A stretch of DNA of 38,617 nucleotides from Cudoniella acicularis (lineage: Eukaryota; Ascomycota; Leotiomycetes; Helotiales; Helotiaceae), in contig JAAMPI010000415.1 of assembly GCA_013054445.1 (NCBI GenBank), forward strand, positions 1-38,617, read 5' to 3'. A program made the translations under genes and the position numbers. This document shows positions 20,142 through 29,994 of the stretch, piece after piece. The notes under the pieces were generated by a model that made no database searches, was not told the origin of the DNA, and worked only from the letters and a program-made list of their open reading frames with translations. Each line of letters begins with the position of its first letter. The first letter of the stretch is position 1.

Positions 20142-21792
20142 ATGGACCCAATTAGCATAACTTCTTTAATCTTCACTGTCACCAAAGTTCTACAGAAAGT
20201 TTCCAAGAAAATCAACGAATACAGAAAGCGTTACCAAGAATTCACTATGATCCCACAAGATATTCAGCGTTTATGCAGCACACTGGAAAATGACCTCAAA
20301 ATCATCAGAACCGCGATTGAAGGCGCTAATGACGATATATCGCGTTCTCCCCACTTGGCCGACCCCCTCAGAGGCTGCCTATACCATATCACGGACTTAT
20401 TGAATTCTTTCTATTCGCCTTTAGAGTTGTTGCAAGATAAGGTCGACACTCACTTGCAATTGGTAGGAAACAAAACCAAAAGTATTATTAAATTGAGGGC
20501 GGCTTTCAGCGAGAACAAGTTCAAAGAGCCTCTGGATTCCCTTGTTGATTTGCAAGGAAAGGTTCAAGGCGCAATATATAGCCTTCTGCTGCAAGTTAAT
20601 TTTCTCCCCTATGTAGAACAGTTCTTTCATACTGATAGATATCGATATAGAATTTCAGTCACTCTTGCTCGTAAGCGAGGAGAAAGCCACGCCATCGCCG
20701 ATCACGTGTCTTACAGCTCTGATGCAAGCAACCAGGGCGTTTACCACCTTCCGATCCGAGAGGGGTACGAATCTCAAAGCCCGGCCCGGAACACTGAAGC
20801 TATAATCTTGTCATGGAGGGTGTACCAGAAAGTTACATATCTTGACCCCTCCTTAGATAATATAGACCCGTCCTTGCACAAAATAGGATCGTGTTTGTCG
20901 ATTCAAGGGCACTCACCTTCGGACGCTGATGCATCAGAATCTTCGGCCTTATGCGTTTACCCAAAGGACCAACCCTGCCAAGAAAATGAACTGAGGGCCC
21001 GAAAAAAGGCAAAGCACAAGAAAAGAATCTATCGGTGGTCACCGACTAGTTGCGCGCAATTCGGTGATCTTCCTACCATGGCATACAACCTTAGCCATGC
21101 CGTACTCGCCAGGCGCCAGTTCCTCCAAAAAATACCGAAGGACTTCAAATCCCTGTATAATCGCGTGCTTGTCAAAGAAGTGGTTTGCACAACATTTCGC
21201 GATAGGTTCATGCAAATGAAATTTGTGGAATGTTGGCTTATGGAAGTGGCTGAAGCAAAAAAATTGCACGCAGCGACTTTTCCAAAATACAAGCTCCATG
21301 ACGAACAGGTGATAGCGGAGTTGCTCGGGTTTGCAAAGGACGACAAGGAGAAATATGATAGACAGTATTGGAGTGCTCGTAAACTAAAGAGTCGCTATAG
21401 TATATGGCTTGATCTTTGTAAGATTTTTGAATCCGAGCTTGGAAGAGACTCCTTTGTGGCCTTGTGTGCCGTGAGTCTCGGTAATAGTAAGTCTTCTTTC
21501 CCCTAAACCCCTTTTGTCCACAGGAATTGATTAGGTCTCAGCAACATGTGACAGTATGCGCACCCGCGAGAAAAAAGCTTTCCTGAAAGAGGTCCAGGCT
21601 AGAAAGCTGCAGGTCCTTCCGCACCTAAGGGCTGCGATTCGGCCCTTTGCGTACGCGGTCGATGAGTTGGAAAGACTAGACACACTTGAAATGGAAGTTA
21701 GATGGCGTCCTGACGAGATCGAAGATAAAGGGATGTTCTCAGGGCTAACCCTTGATGCATTCAAAACCCACTTTTCTAAAGCGACGGGGTAA
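20142..21792 (+). CDS. STAND-N-like domain protein with unrecognised C-terminus
   Basis: Model: exons 20142-21486 and 21542-21792, 531 aa. The 55-nt intron has a GTAAGT donor and TCTCAG acceptor, and the frame continues only with this acceptor; a closer CAG gives an immediate stop. Residues 1 to about 160 start MDPISITSLIFTVTKVLQKV and continue with helices like those of fungal STAND N-terminal domains (compare the MDPLSITVS start of the protein at 2990-5035). Residues about 165-300 are polar. Residues about 300-531 are helical, basic and acidic in alternation (for example FRDRFMQMKFVECWLMEVAE), and I recognise no domain there. No NACHT, kinase, LRR or WD40 motif occurs. It stands alone between mobile-element debris. 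Proteins with a lone N-terminal signalling domain can act as effectors or adaptors for NLR-like receptors; that role is inference. Confidence 0.75.
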
Positions 21793-22194
21793 ATCTACTT
21801 CTTGCGTATCAACTTCCCTGTGCCTTCGGCGGGTGTATTGATATTCGCGGAAATCTCAGTTGTGTCGTGGTAATCACTTGTATATCGACGAACCAAGATA
21901 ATCGCGACAATATACACAACTAGGCGGATTATGAACATGAGCTTTCTCTTCCCTCGCGGTACTGTTTTATCTCAGTAACTAGAGTGCCACTATTTATCGT
22001 TGCTCTTTCGACGTAGTGATTCAACATTGTGATTCGATAAGTCCGTGCCCCCCCCCCCAGTGGCCACCCCTTTTATACTAAAAATAGTAATTTTTAAATA
22101 TTTATAACTTTACGAAAACTTAATATAATTATTTAAAATTTAAAATATAAAATATTTATAATATTTTTTTTCTTATAATTAAAAAGTCCGATTA
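21793..22194. other. AT-rich gene-free stretch with a C-run
   Basis: 21793-22045 is the 3' flank of the preceding gene. Positions 22048-22058 are eleven C in a row, followed by AGTGGCCACCCC, which includes the palindrome GTGGCCAC. 22075-22195 is extremely AT-rich (stretches such as TTTAAAATTTAAAATAT). This may be the decayed outer end of the transposon remnant that continues to 22722. Confidence 0.4.
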
Positions 22195-22478
22195 CTAATT
22201 TAAGCTTATTGTGAGGAGGAGGCGTTAGTAGGTAAAGAAGTCACATGTAAGAGGAAAAAGGATTCAGTTCAGAACTAATCTCCGGCCCTGAGGGGTCCAG
22301 AGAAGCCCCCTTTTTATTAGCTATCTACTACCGATAGGGGTCCGATGCCAAGGCCTAATGATAATAGAAATCAATAGCATTATCTGACATCCTATGCCAC
22401 GTATCAAGTGCCCCGGAACAATGATCCTAGATGTCGGAGGATTGCTACCGACATCATTCCGGACATCCGACGACCATC
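22195..22478 (-). repeat. Dispersed repeat, inverted copy A
   Basis: Read on the minus strand, this matches 25547-25797 on the plus strand almost throughout (landmarks GGAATGATGTCGGTAGCAA, AAAAAGGGGGCTTCTCTGGA, GCCTCCTCCTCAC), with scattered, mostly C/T or G/A differences. The first third also matches about 188-290. Copies A and B face each other across about 3.1 kb. It abuts the transposase fragment at 22487-22722, so it probably belongs to the same pogo-type element. Confidence 0.85.
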
Positions 22479-22486
22479 TAGTTGGA

Positions 22487-22722
22487 GGGATCCTACGGAC
22501 AGTAAGCTGATTAATCTGATTGATTAGGACTCGCTCCTGGGCGTTAGTAGGACATTAGAGCTTACTAGATAGGAACTCTGCCCTGGAGGTGGTTTTGCCT
22601 CTAGCTTGCCGGGACAGCGTAGAACGAACTAGACCGTACTTTTCAGCGATAGCAGCATAATCAAGGTCTAAAGAGCTTTCGATTTCGGCCAGAGCCTTCT
22701 TCATATCGACTCTATTGACCAT
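22487..22722 (-). pseudogene. Pogo/Fot1-type transposase, N-terminal fragment
   Basis: Minus strand from the ATG at 22722: MVNRVDMKKALAEIESSLD, then YAAIAEKYGLVRSTLSRQ is a psq-type helix-turn-helix as found at the N-terminus of fungal pogo/Fot1 (DDE_1) transposases. The frame hits a TAA at 22555-22557 and then continues with QERVLINQINQLTVRRIPPT, the start of the CENP-B-type second helix-turn-helix. After that the homology ends at the junction with repeat copy A. The DDE catalytic domain is absent. It is a non-functional relic. Confidence 0.75.
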
Positions 22723-23606
22723 TTTGGAAGGATTTAAAGATGGTGAGGTATGATGGGAAAACGCGTGCACGTAAGCGGGAAACCGAGTGGCTCTGACTCT
22801 CATCCGGACAATTTGGAAGAACCTTGTCCTAAAGGACCGTCTAGGAACCCTCAGTATCTCTTGAGCCTTTTAGAACTGCGACTCAGCTCAAGAACATTGT
22901 CCCTAAAGCCCTCGACTATCTTTTTGCGTTTCTTAGAAAGGAGACTTAGTTGAAGAGCGTTGTCCTCAAGGAACGTCTGAAAATCCCCGACTACCTCCTT
23001 GATCACCAGTCTGGATCCACCTCGTCGTCCCAGCTGCCAACTGGAAGTCCAATCATTCGCCGCTTGGCATTGCGTATGATCATCAGGCCACAACTCCATC
23101 CGTCTCTCTGCTGGGGAGTAGGCTGGCCGCAATATTAGCACACGGCGCTGTATTAGGCTGCATACTTACCGCCTCGGTGTACCCGAAACCCAAGTACTTG
23201 AATTGCTCCTGTGGCCGATTAACGCCGTTTTTTGATTGGTCTGTCCAAATCTACTTACCTCCACCACCCGTCTTACCGGGGTAGACCTTGCTTTGCGGAG
23301 AATAATGCCATGGATTACCACCGAATCGTAGCGGGATGTCATCCTCGTTTGTTCATTGATCTCCTCTGTACTCTAGATATGATGAAGGTTATGTTTTCAA
23401 GGGCTGGGTCCACGAAACAAGGTTGTTCCATTCATTATATATCAGTCACATGGATTATTGATCACGAAAGATCATGTGTAGATAAATTCCCGAGCCCAGC
23501 TCTGGGTTACGTGAGACTCGCACTACTATACCGAGAACCTAAGAAATACTGGCTGAATGTGTGTCTTAGAAGAGAAAGTCTCCTTTCAGAGATATCCGTC
23601 CCCCAC
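22723..23606. repeat. Spacer with degenerate 63-73-bp tandem units
   Basis: Starting at 22824, 22897 and 22960 the segment TTGTCC(C/T)(A/T)(C/A)AAG recurs, with intervening sequence that also aligns (CTTAGAA..GAGACTTAGTTGAAGA against TTTAGAACTGCGACTCAGCTCAAGA). These are two and a half old tandem units. On the minus strand they read as a lysine/leucine-rich repeat peptide (NALQLSLLSKKRKK and NVLELSRSSKRLKR) of unknown origin. 23142-23606 holds nothing I can support. The plus-strand frames at 23232-23729 run antisense to the gene at 23607. Confidence 0.5.
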
Positions 23607-24680
23607 CTATTTTGTACCCTTTTGGTTTTCTCCCTTCATTGCTTTGTCACTTCCGTTGAAGTTTATGGCCAGAGGGTTATCTCCTGCGAGTCCGATGTAT
23701 TCGACATTCTCTATCCCCCAAGGGAATAGATCTTTGATCAACGGCTTCAATCCATCATCCACAGCCCCTAGCCATATCATTAAAGCCCACCGCGCCAATA
23801 TCACCAGAGCTCTAACATCCATAACATCGCCACCAAAACCGTTCTCGAATGGCACCGTGAACAACGTTTTAAATCTAAATTCTCCTTCGGAATTTAAACC
23901 AAGGTCCTTGATCTTGCGTTTCAGTGCTTCGTCGTGCGGTCTGGCAAACGGTGACAACATACGGGCTTTCCTAGCATTCAAGCCACCATGACAGTCGCTG
24001 GCAGAGCCGATATAGACATAGATTGTCTTATCGGTAGAGTCCTGCATCCCACTTGCTTCGGTGTACCACGCAAGCACCCCACCATCACTTGTATTTAACC
24101 ATGGAAGCGACTTCAGTTGAGCAGGAGTCGGGGGGTGCGGCGATACAAGTATCAATTTGACGTTCGTTGGAATGTGCTCCGTAATCCGTGAAAGCCACTC
24201 GTCTTTTGTCCAGCGCGAAATTATATCCTTCCATTCTACAGTCATTGGAAAGGTCATCATTCCTTCCCATATTTTCGACAACCGCGACTTGAAGATCTCT
24301 TCCTCTTCCGGTGAAAGAACTGACGGACTTTCGTCTTGGCCCTCTGGCTGAACGGTCTCGATAGGGAGTTCAAGTGCTAGTCTCTGGAGGATTGAAGGGC
24401 GTTCCAACGAGTTTGTTGTACTAACTCTGAAATCGACGTCATGATAGGTTGAGGAATTGAGGGATTGTTCGCGGTTAGGAGAGATGTTTTGCGTATGCGG
24501 CTGCTTCTTCTCCGAGTATCAGCATAAATCGAACATAAAATGAAACGAATGACATGAACAAACCTTTCGCCCGCCCTCAGCTACACCAAACGTTCTCACT
24601 AAAGAAGGTCTACGAACCCTTCGCACGCAGTCAACACATCTGATAAGATGCCGTGTAGTTCCCCGGGCTAGCCTCGTCAT
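23607..24680 (-). CDS. GIY-YIG-like hypothetical protein
   Basis: Model, minus strand: exons 24680-24564 and 24509-23607, 339 aa. The 54-nt intron has a GTTTGT donor and the junction is in frame. Residues 1-39 are very basic with no acidic residue until near the end (MTRLARGTTRHLIR...), like a mitochondrial presequence. Residues about 60-160 are acidic/helical. From about 180 there are features of a GIY-YIG fold: GGVLAWYTEAS, then IYVYIGSAS, then GGLNARKARML with the conserved Arg on the following helix, and later FRFKTLFTVPF. The resemblance to fungal GIY-YIG-like proteins is moderate, and nuclease activity is not shown. The frame is undamaged although it lies between transposon remnants and inverted repeat copies A and B. 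It may be a host gene caught between insertions or cargo moved with them. Confidence 0.6.
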
Positions 24681-25544
24681 ATTCGGGTCCTTTGGTGTTA
24701 GAGGTTAACAGAATGTGAAAGCTTCCCAGTACGGGGTATAAAGTTGCAAGCTGCGTCGTGCTGGTTCTTGATTGACAATCCCACGGCACAGTAGAGACAT
24801 CATTTTGAATGTGCAAGGAGGCTTTATAATATTCCTCTATGAGTACGGCTCTCGATATTGATGCAATCCTTTGTGTGGTGGACAGATTTGTGAGAACATG
24901 TCGTAAGGCAGCCACGCTAATTGGGTGTAAGTGGTTAAAACACGAATAAAATTAGAATCCCTGTTTCGCTTCAAGATCGCTTCTATGGACTCATTGGACA
25001 AGGAACAGAATTGAATGACATGCAAAAGCTGGCAGCTTCGAGCGCAACTTAACAGATACCAATCACTGACCTTTAGTGGCTACACTTTGCGGACCTTTGC
25101 CCTAACACTGCTTAAGTTACGATGGTTTTAGTGTTGTTGTAGGGTCGTAGCCTCGTTAGCCTCGTCAGCCCAAACAACTTCAACAGAACTGGATATAGAT
25201 AGATGAATTTATAGTCCGGCGCAGGCCTGCACCTATAGGACTGCCCCCCCTCCTAACGGGCGTGGTCTTCCACCTCGTGGGTGGGCTGCTATTCTTATGC
25301 GCCGGTATCTATTGGATTTTGTCGACTCNAGCTAGTCGGATGAGTGGTATCATCAANACAAGNAATAGGANCACAGGGATCGTGCGGAGGGCTCAATTAG
25401 GGTAAATCAAGTATATTATCAACTATATAGAATCAAAGATCAGGTCGTCGGGTAACCTATCTAGACTACAGGTGAGACGTGCCCTAAAGCACGTGCTAGG
25501 CCCTATAAGAGCCTCAGGCTGCTAGGCACACACTTTAACAGGAT
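24681..25544. other. Unresolved stretch, possible gene remnants, N bases
   Basis: Minus-strand frames at 24631-24915 and 24837-25025 overlap in different frames. They include plausible peptide (ILKRNRDSNFIRVLTTYTQL), but I cannot join them or assign a family. Four single N bases lie at 25329-25371, so the assembly is weak here. 25090-25260 includes the short tandem GTAGCCTCGTTAGCCTCGTCAGCC. I call no gene. Confidence 0.35.
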
Positions 25545-25546
25545 CC

Positions 25547-25797
25547 CCGGAATGATGTCGGTAGCAAACCTCCGACATCCAGGATCATGGTTCTGGGCAC
25601 TTGATCCATGGCACAGGATGTTAGATAATGCCATTGATTACTATCATCATTGGGCCCTATCGGTAGCAGATACCTAATAAAAAGGGGGCTTCTCTGGACC
25701 CCCGGGGCCAGAGATCTGTAACTGAATCCTTTTCCTCCTACACGTGACTTCTTTGCCTGCCAACGCCTCCTCCTCACATACTCGTGAGAAAAAGCTT
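25547..25797 (+). repeat. Dispersed repeat, copy B
   Basis: This is the plus-strand counterpart of copy A (22478-22195) and of the partial copy at about 188-290. The match runs from GGAATGATGTCGGTAGC to GCCTCCTCCTCACA, then an extra ATACTCGTGAG, and resumes at AAGCTTAA. It leads directly into the coiled-coil tail frame below, which supports membership in the same transposon family. Confidence 0.85.
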
Positions 25798-25869
25798 AAT
25801 CTGCTTAGTAAGGAGGATAATAGCCCGTAGCTGTTTAGTATACCTTAAATAAAGGTTGTATAAGCTATC

Positions 25870-26253
25870 TAAGCAGAAAAAGAAGAGAAAGAGGGGTGGG
25901 AAAGAGCTCGAATAGACTTAAAGAAAGCTGTCGCTACGATTAAAAAGGCGATGAAGGACGTAGAGAAAGTAGATAAGGCCCTATAGGCCTCAGCTCGACA
26001 GGTTAATAAAGACGAGATCGAGGCCTAAGAAGAGACCGAAAGGTAGGCTCGAAAAAAGGAGGCTCGAGCTAAAAAGGCTTCAAACGATACTATCGTACAA
26101 GCTAGGTCTCCTACGAAGTCTAGAGAGGCACCTGTTCGTAAAAAGAAGGCAGTGCGATTTATTAGTGTTAGTGTTGATGAGGGGGGGTCTACGGAGCCGG
26201 AAAAACGTACGAAGTCAGGCGGGGTGACAAAAACACCACGTATCTTTGAATAG
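25870..26253 (+). pseudogene. Pogo-type transposase C-terminal tail with nonsense codons
   Basis: One plus-strand frame reads a lysine/glutamate-rich helical tail: EKEEKEGWERARIDLKKAV, KKAMKDVEKVDKAL, ARKKEARAKKAS, then KKKAVRFISVSVDEGG, ending at TAG 26251-26253. This matches the charged C-terminus of fungal DDE_1/pogo transposases in style, not by a specific signature. The frame contains three internal stops (CTA-TAG, GCC-TAA, AGG-TAG contexts). Each could come from CAG or CAA by a C-to-T change at CpA, the RIP target. It is a dead fragment. Confidence 0.55.
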
Positions 26254-26690
26254 AGTACTTAAAAATTGTATATTAACCTTTAATCTCTTTATATCTTTGG
26301 TAGTAAATTATTACCTTATGTGGTTATTTAATTATTGACTTTTAAAGTAGTTGGTAGGTTTGGTTACACAAGCGGGAACTTAAGCGGGAAATCGAGTAAT
26401 ACACAAATAGAACGGCGGCTATTAAAATGAGGCTGCAGAAATGACAACAAGCACCGCTCCTGGAGGGTAGATAAATTCGAACTATGAAGCACAACACTTA
26501 TGATCTACCTTCTTTGGTCCCTACCTCCACAGGCCCGCAGACGGCACATCCATATATCTAGGTAGCGCATACTCGATAAGGTAAGCTGCTCTCACTTTCC
26601 CCGACTAGAATCCGAGCCCACGCGGGCGACTTCAACCCTCCCATCAACTTCTTTTGCACGAAAGCGCAAGCCCGATCTAATAGCTAACGT
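26254..26690. other. Upstream region of the kinase gene
   Basis: 26254-26350 is AT-rich transposon flank. 26430-26690 has balanced composition and leads to the kinase start. No gene is seen. Confidence 0.4.
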
Positions 26691-28721
26691 ATGGCTTCTC
26701 CATGTTTTCAGGCGTCAATAAGTCCCAACTATAGGCGTCCAGCTACGCTCTCAAATTCCCAATCGCCAACAACAATGTCGTCCGAAGATCTTCTAGACCA
26801 TTTCAAACTCGAGGCTGAAGTCTTTGACAAACACACAGTCCATGTGTCGCATAAACTTAATCGCCATCGTGTGCGAGAGAGGGTTGAGGAAAAATGGGAA
26901 CGAATGGAAATCCTTGGTGAAGGAGCATTTGGCCGGGTATGGCGGGAGCTATATTGTCGATCTGATAGAACTTGGGATGTTAGAGCTGTAAAGGTTATAG
27001 AAAAGCAGCGGATGAAGAAATACCAGGTTGATTATAAGAAAGAGTTATTGGCTCTAGCAAAATTCTCTAAGGATGAGGTAAATACGCTATTCTAAAGTTC
27101 TAAATACCTTGTAACTAAGCTAATATTTACCCGGACTAGTATCGAAAAGCAGAGGTATTTGTTTCATTTCTCGGCTGGTATGAGACAGATGACGCTATAT
27201 TCCTTGCAATGGAGTATTTCGAAAACGGCGACTTGGCTCAGTATATTTCGACTATCTCTACCGAGGATGAAGTGAGACAGATTACTATAGATTTACTTGA
27301 AGGTCTAAGAATTATACACGCTGAGAAATTTACTCATCGGGACCTTAAGCCTCAGGTATGTCCTTGCTATAATAGCTAATATTAGTCGCTTTTATTCCGT
27401 TGTACTCGGCAAGATTAGAAAGTCTAGTTACTAGTAAATTTTGACATTTTCTAACCTATATATAGAATATCTTTGTTGTCGATATGCCTCCACAATCAGA
27501 TGGATGGAGGGTTAAGATTGGCGACTTTGGAATCTCGAAGAGAGTTAATAACGAGAATACAGCGTTACGTACTGAAGCTGGGACGCTATATTTTCAAGCT
27601 CCAGAAATCCGAGGCTTTATAAATAGCGACGAAGAAACCTCTGAATACAGCAATGCTGTAGATATTTGGTCGTTGGGTTGTGTTGTTTATAATCTCTCAG
27701 CTCAGAGAGTGCCCTTTCTACACAGCTCCGAGGTTAACAGTTTCTGTCGGGATCTCTCACGGTTCCCTAAAAAGCCACTCTATCCCCGAATGAGCGAGGA
27801 TGGAGTTGAATTCATACAACGCTTGTTAGTCCCTCAACCTGCTCAGCGTATCACCGTCGAACGTGCATTAGAAGATCCTTGGATTGTTAATGCATTAGCG
27901 CCGGGCTTATATACACCAAAGCCAAATACCTCTAGGGGGTTTTCAGGAGCAGTGTCAAATCAGAGAGCTCCCGCTATACTAGGTATGTATCAAGGCTCTG
28001 GTTGTAACTGAATTCTTTCTAGTACGAGTAAATCTGATTCAATGTTTCTAGGGCAGGACCAATATCTGTATCATACGGAAAGCAATGATACGATCGAAGA
28101 ACCGTCACAGACTTCGCAGACCCCAGGAACCGAACCAATGGCTACAATTGTACCCCAGTCGACGGCTAATACCTCAGGAAGAGGGAGTCTTGTTAGCGTA
28201 CCTGATACTCAGTCAGGAACCTCAAGATCCTATTCCCTATCTAGGAGGCCAAGTGCGAGAAGCCTAAATACGACACATCAGGATAATGCTTCGGCCTCTA
28301 AGTCATTCAGCTCATTAGATAAGCTTGCTAAAAGAGAAATCCCTGAACCTCAAGGAGCGATGACAATATCCGCAGTATTACAAGGAGTAAATCAATTCCA
28401 CTGGAAGGCAATCACATTAAAGGGCCACTCGGGCGGGGTCGGGGCCGTGGCATTCTCGCCGGACGGCAAGCTGATCGCATCCGGATCACGAGACGAGACG
28501 ATCCGGCTCTGGGACGCGGCGACGGGGGAGGCTCAGGGCACGCTGAAGGGCCACTCGGACNGGGTCTNGGGCCGTGGCATTCTCGCCGGACGGCAAGCTG
28601 ATCGCGTCCGGATCACGAGACAAGACAATCCGGCTCTGGGGACGCGGCGATAGGGGAGGCAGGGGAGGCTACTCTAAAGGATAGGAATATTCTAAGGTTT
28701 GTTAAAAAACTCTTTAAATAA
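26691..28721 (+). CDS. Ser/Thr protein kinase fused to near-identical WD40 repeats
   Basis: Model: exons 26691-27077, 27140-27355, 27466-27982 and 28052-28721. Introns are 62, 110 and 69 nt. Kinase domain, residues about 70-340: glycine loop [17 protein letters not shown] lysine (K101), [13 protein letters not shown] hinge, HRDLKPQN catalytic loop, DFG (residues 221-223), FQAPEI and the [12 protein letters not shown] helix. All catalytic residues are present. A Ser/Thr-rich linker (about 375-490) follows. WD40 repeats of exactly 126 bp (42 aa) start at about 28415: [19 protein letters not shown], then [15 protein letters not shown]. The second copy is almost identical in DNA but holds two N bases and two one-base insertions that break the frame. 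The C-terminus after the repeats ([17 protein letters not shown], stop 28719-28721) is in the frame expected if the errors are removed. The array is much more GC-rich than the kinase part. Such highly conserved WD40 repeats are known from fungal incompatibility receptors, so a recognition role is a reasonable inference. Confidence 0.8.
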
Positions 28722-29994
28722 AAGGGTATTTTAACTATCTTCCCTATCTACTACCTATATCTATTAGGTCTTTATATATACTCTTTATCTATTAACTTCA
28801 GGTACTAAATTACGAATATTCGCTTACAAATGTTACTCTGGTCTGAAATCCTATTAGGTCTATATTTAGGCTGTATTTACTAATTAAATTCGAATTGTGC
28901 TCGACAGTAGCGCGATAACAGCGACATAGTAATAGCAAGAGGGGACTAGAGTCTAAGGAACTTTCTGCCTCGTGATTAGTGATCATATGTGTAGCTAATT
29001 GCTCTGTGGCAATTTTCCATATGCCCGTTGGAGGGGGAGAGGTAGCTGCGAGAGCAGGCCGCCGCGCACGTGTACTGCTACAAGCCATTCCGTTTTCACC
29101 TCAATTGCTGATAACTGCCTACTATCTGCGGCGATGTTGAAACAGGCAAGAGCTGGGTGGCTTAGGTACTAAAAATACACAGACTCGTTAGAGCAAGTAA
29201 TTCCAAGATCTGTGTTAGATTAGAGTAATACATAGGTACCAATGATACAAAACTACACCTAGGTATTCAGCGTATTCCGTATTAAGGGCTCGTAAACTCA
29301 GCGCTTAGAAAATTGTAAAATGTCCCCCACTATATACCTAGGCACTCGGCGCCTTACCGATTTCCGTTTTCCAATACTTGTTCCCTAAGGTTAACGCTCC
29401 GATTCCCTATTTCTCAGGGACTCCAGCGCTCACCCTCCAAGGCCACACAGACTAAACCCACACTCTATTTTCTACTCCCCAACTCCTTCCTTTCGGGGAC
29501 TCCTGATTCCCGTTTAACGGTTGAGGTCAAATATTCGGGGCCTGTCCCGAACTATTGACTTCCGCTTATTATACTTTAAATGGCTAATCCCTTGACCTTA
29601 ATACAAGTAAAAGATATTGGAAATATAACTATTATATAATCAAATAAACCGAAAACCAATTACTGAGTTACTCTGAGGCTAATGTATGTCTAGAGTTGTG
29701 AGATAGCCTAATTCTCCTTAGTTTATAGTCATATGTACTAGCTTTTGATTTAATTGAGGTTATATATTACCCCCAAGTATCGCCTGGGGTCTGTTTTATG
29801 TTCCGTTTCGCATTTTTAGCAAACCCTCAGCTCGGACTCCCTTGAAATTTGTTGAGAACAGAAGTATCATTTCTCAACCTTAAGGGCCCTTTAAATCATG
29901 AAAATTAGTATGATTTTTAATGTTTAGGTGAGAGAAGATATATCAGGTTTCTCTACGGACAGGTTCGTGCTGTCCGACCCACGACATGTATCTG
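28722..29994. other. Gene-free stretch
   Basis: 1.27 kb without a supportable gene. 28690-28870 and 29560-29770 are AT-rich. 29330-29560 is richer in C and T, with the near-inverted pair CAGGGACTCC and GGGGACTCCTGA, perhaps an old repeat. The minus-strand frame at 28810-29088 has no family resemblance. The stretch separates two convergent genes. Confidence 0.45.

Noticed and set aside
23232..23991. Plus-strand frames of 165 and 144 codons.
   Set aside because: They lie partly antisense to the GIY-YIG-like gene, which has splice and motif support, and resemble no family.
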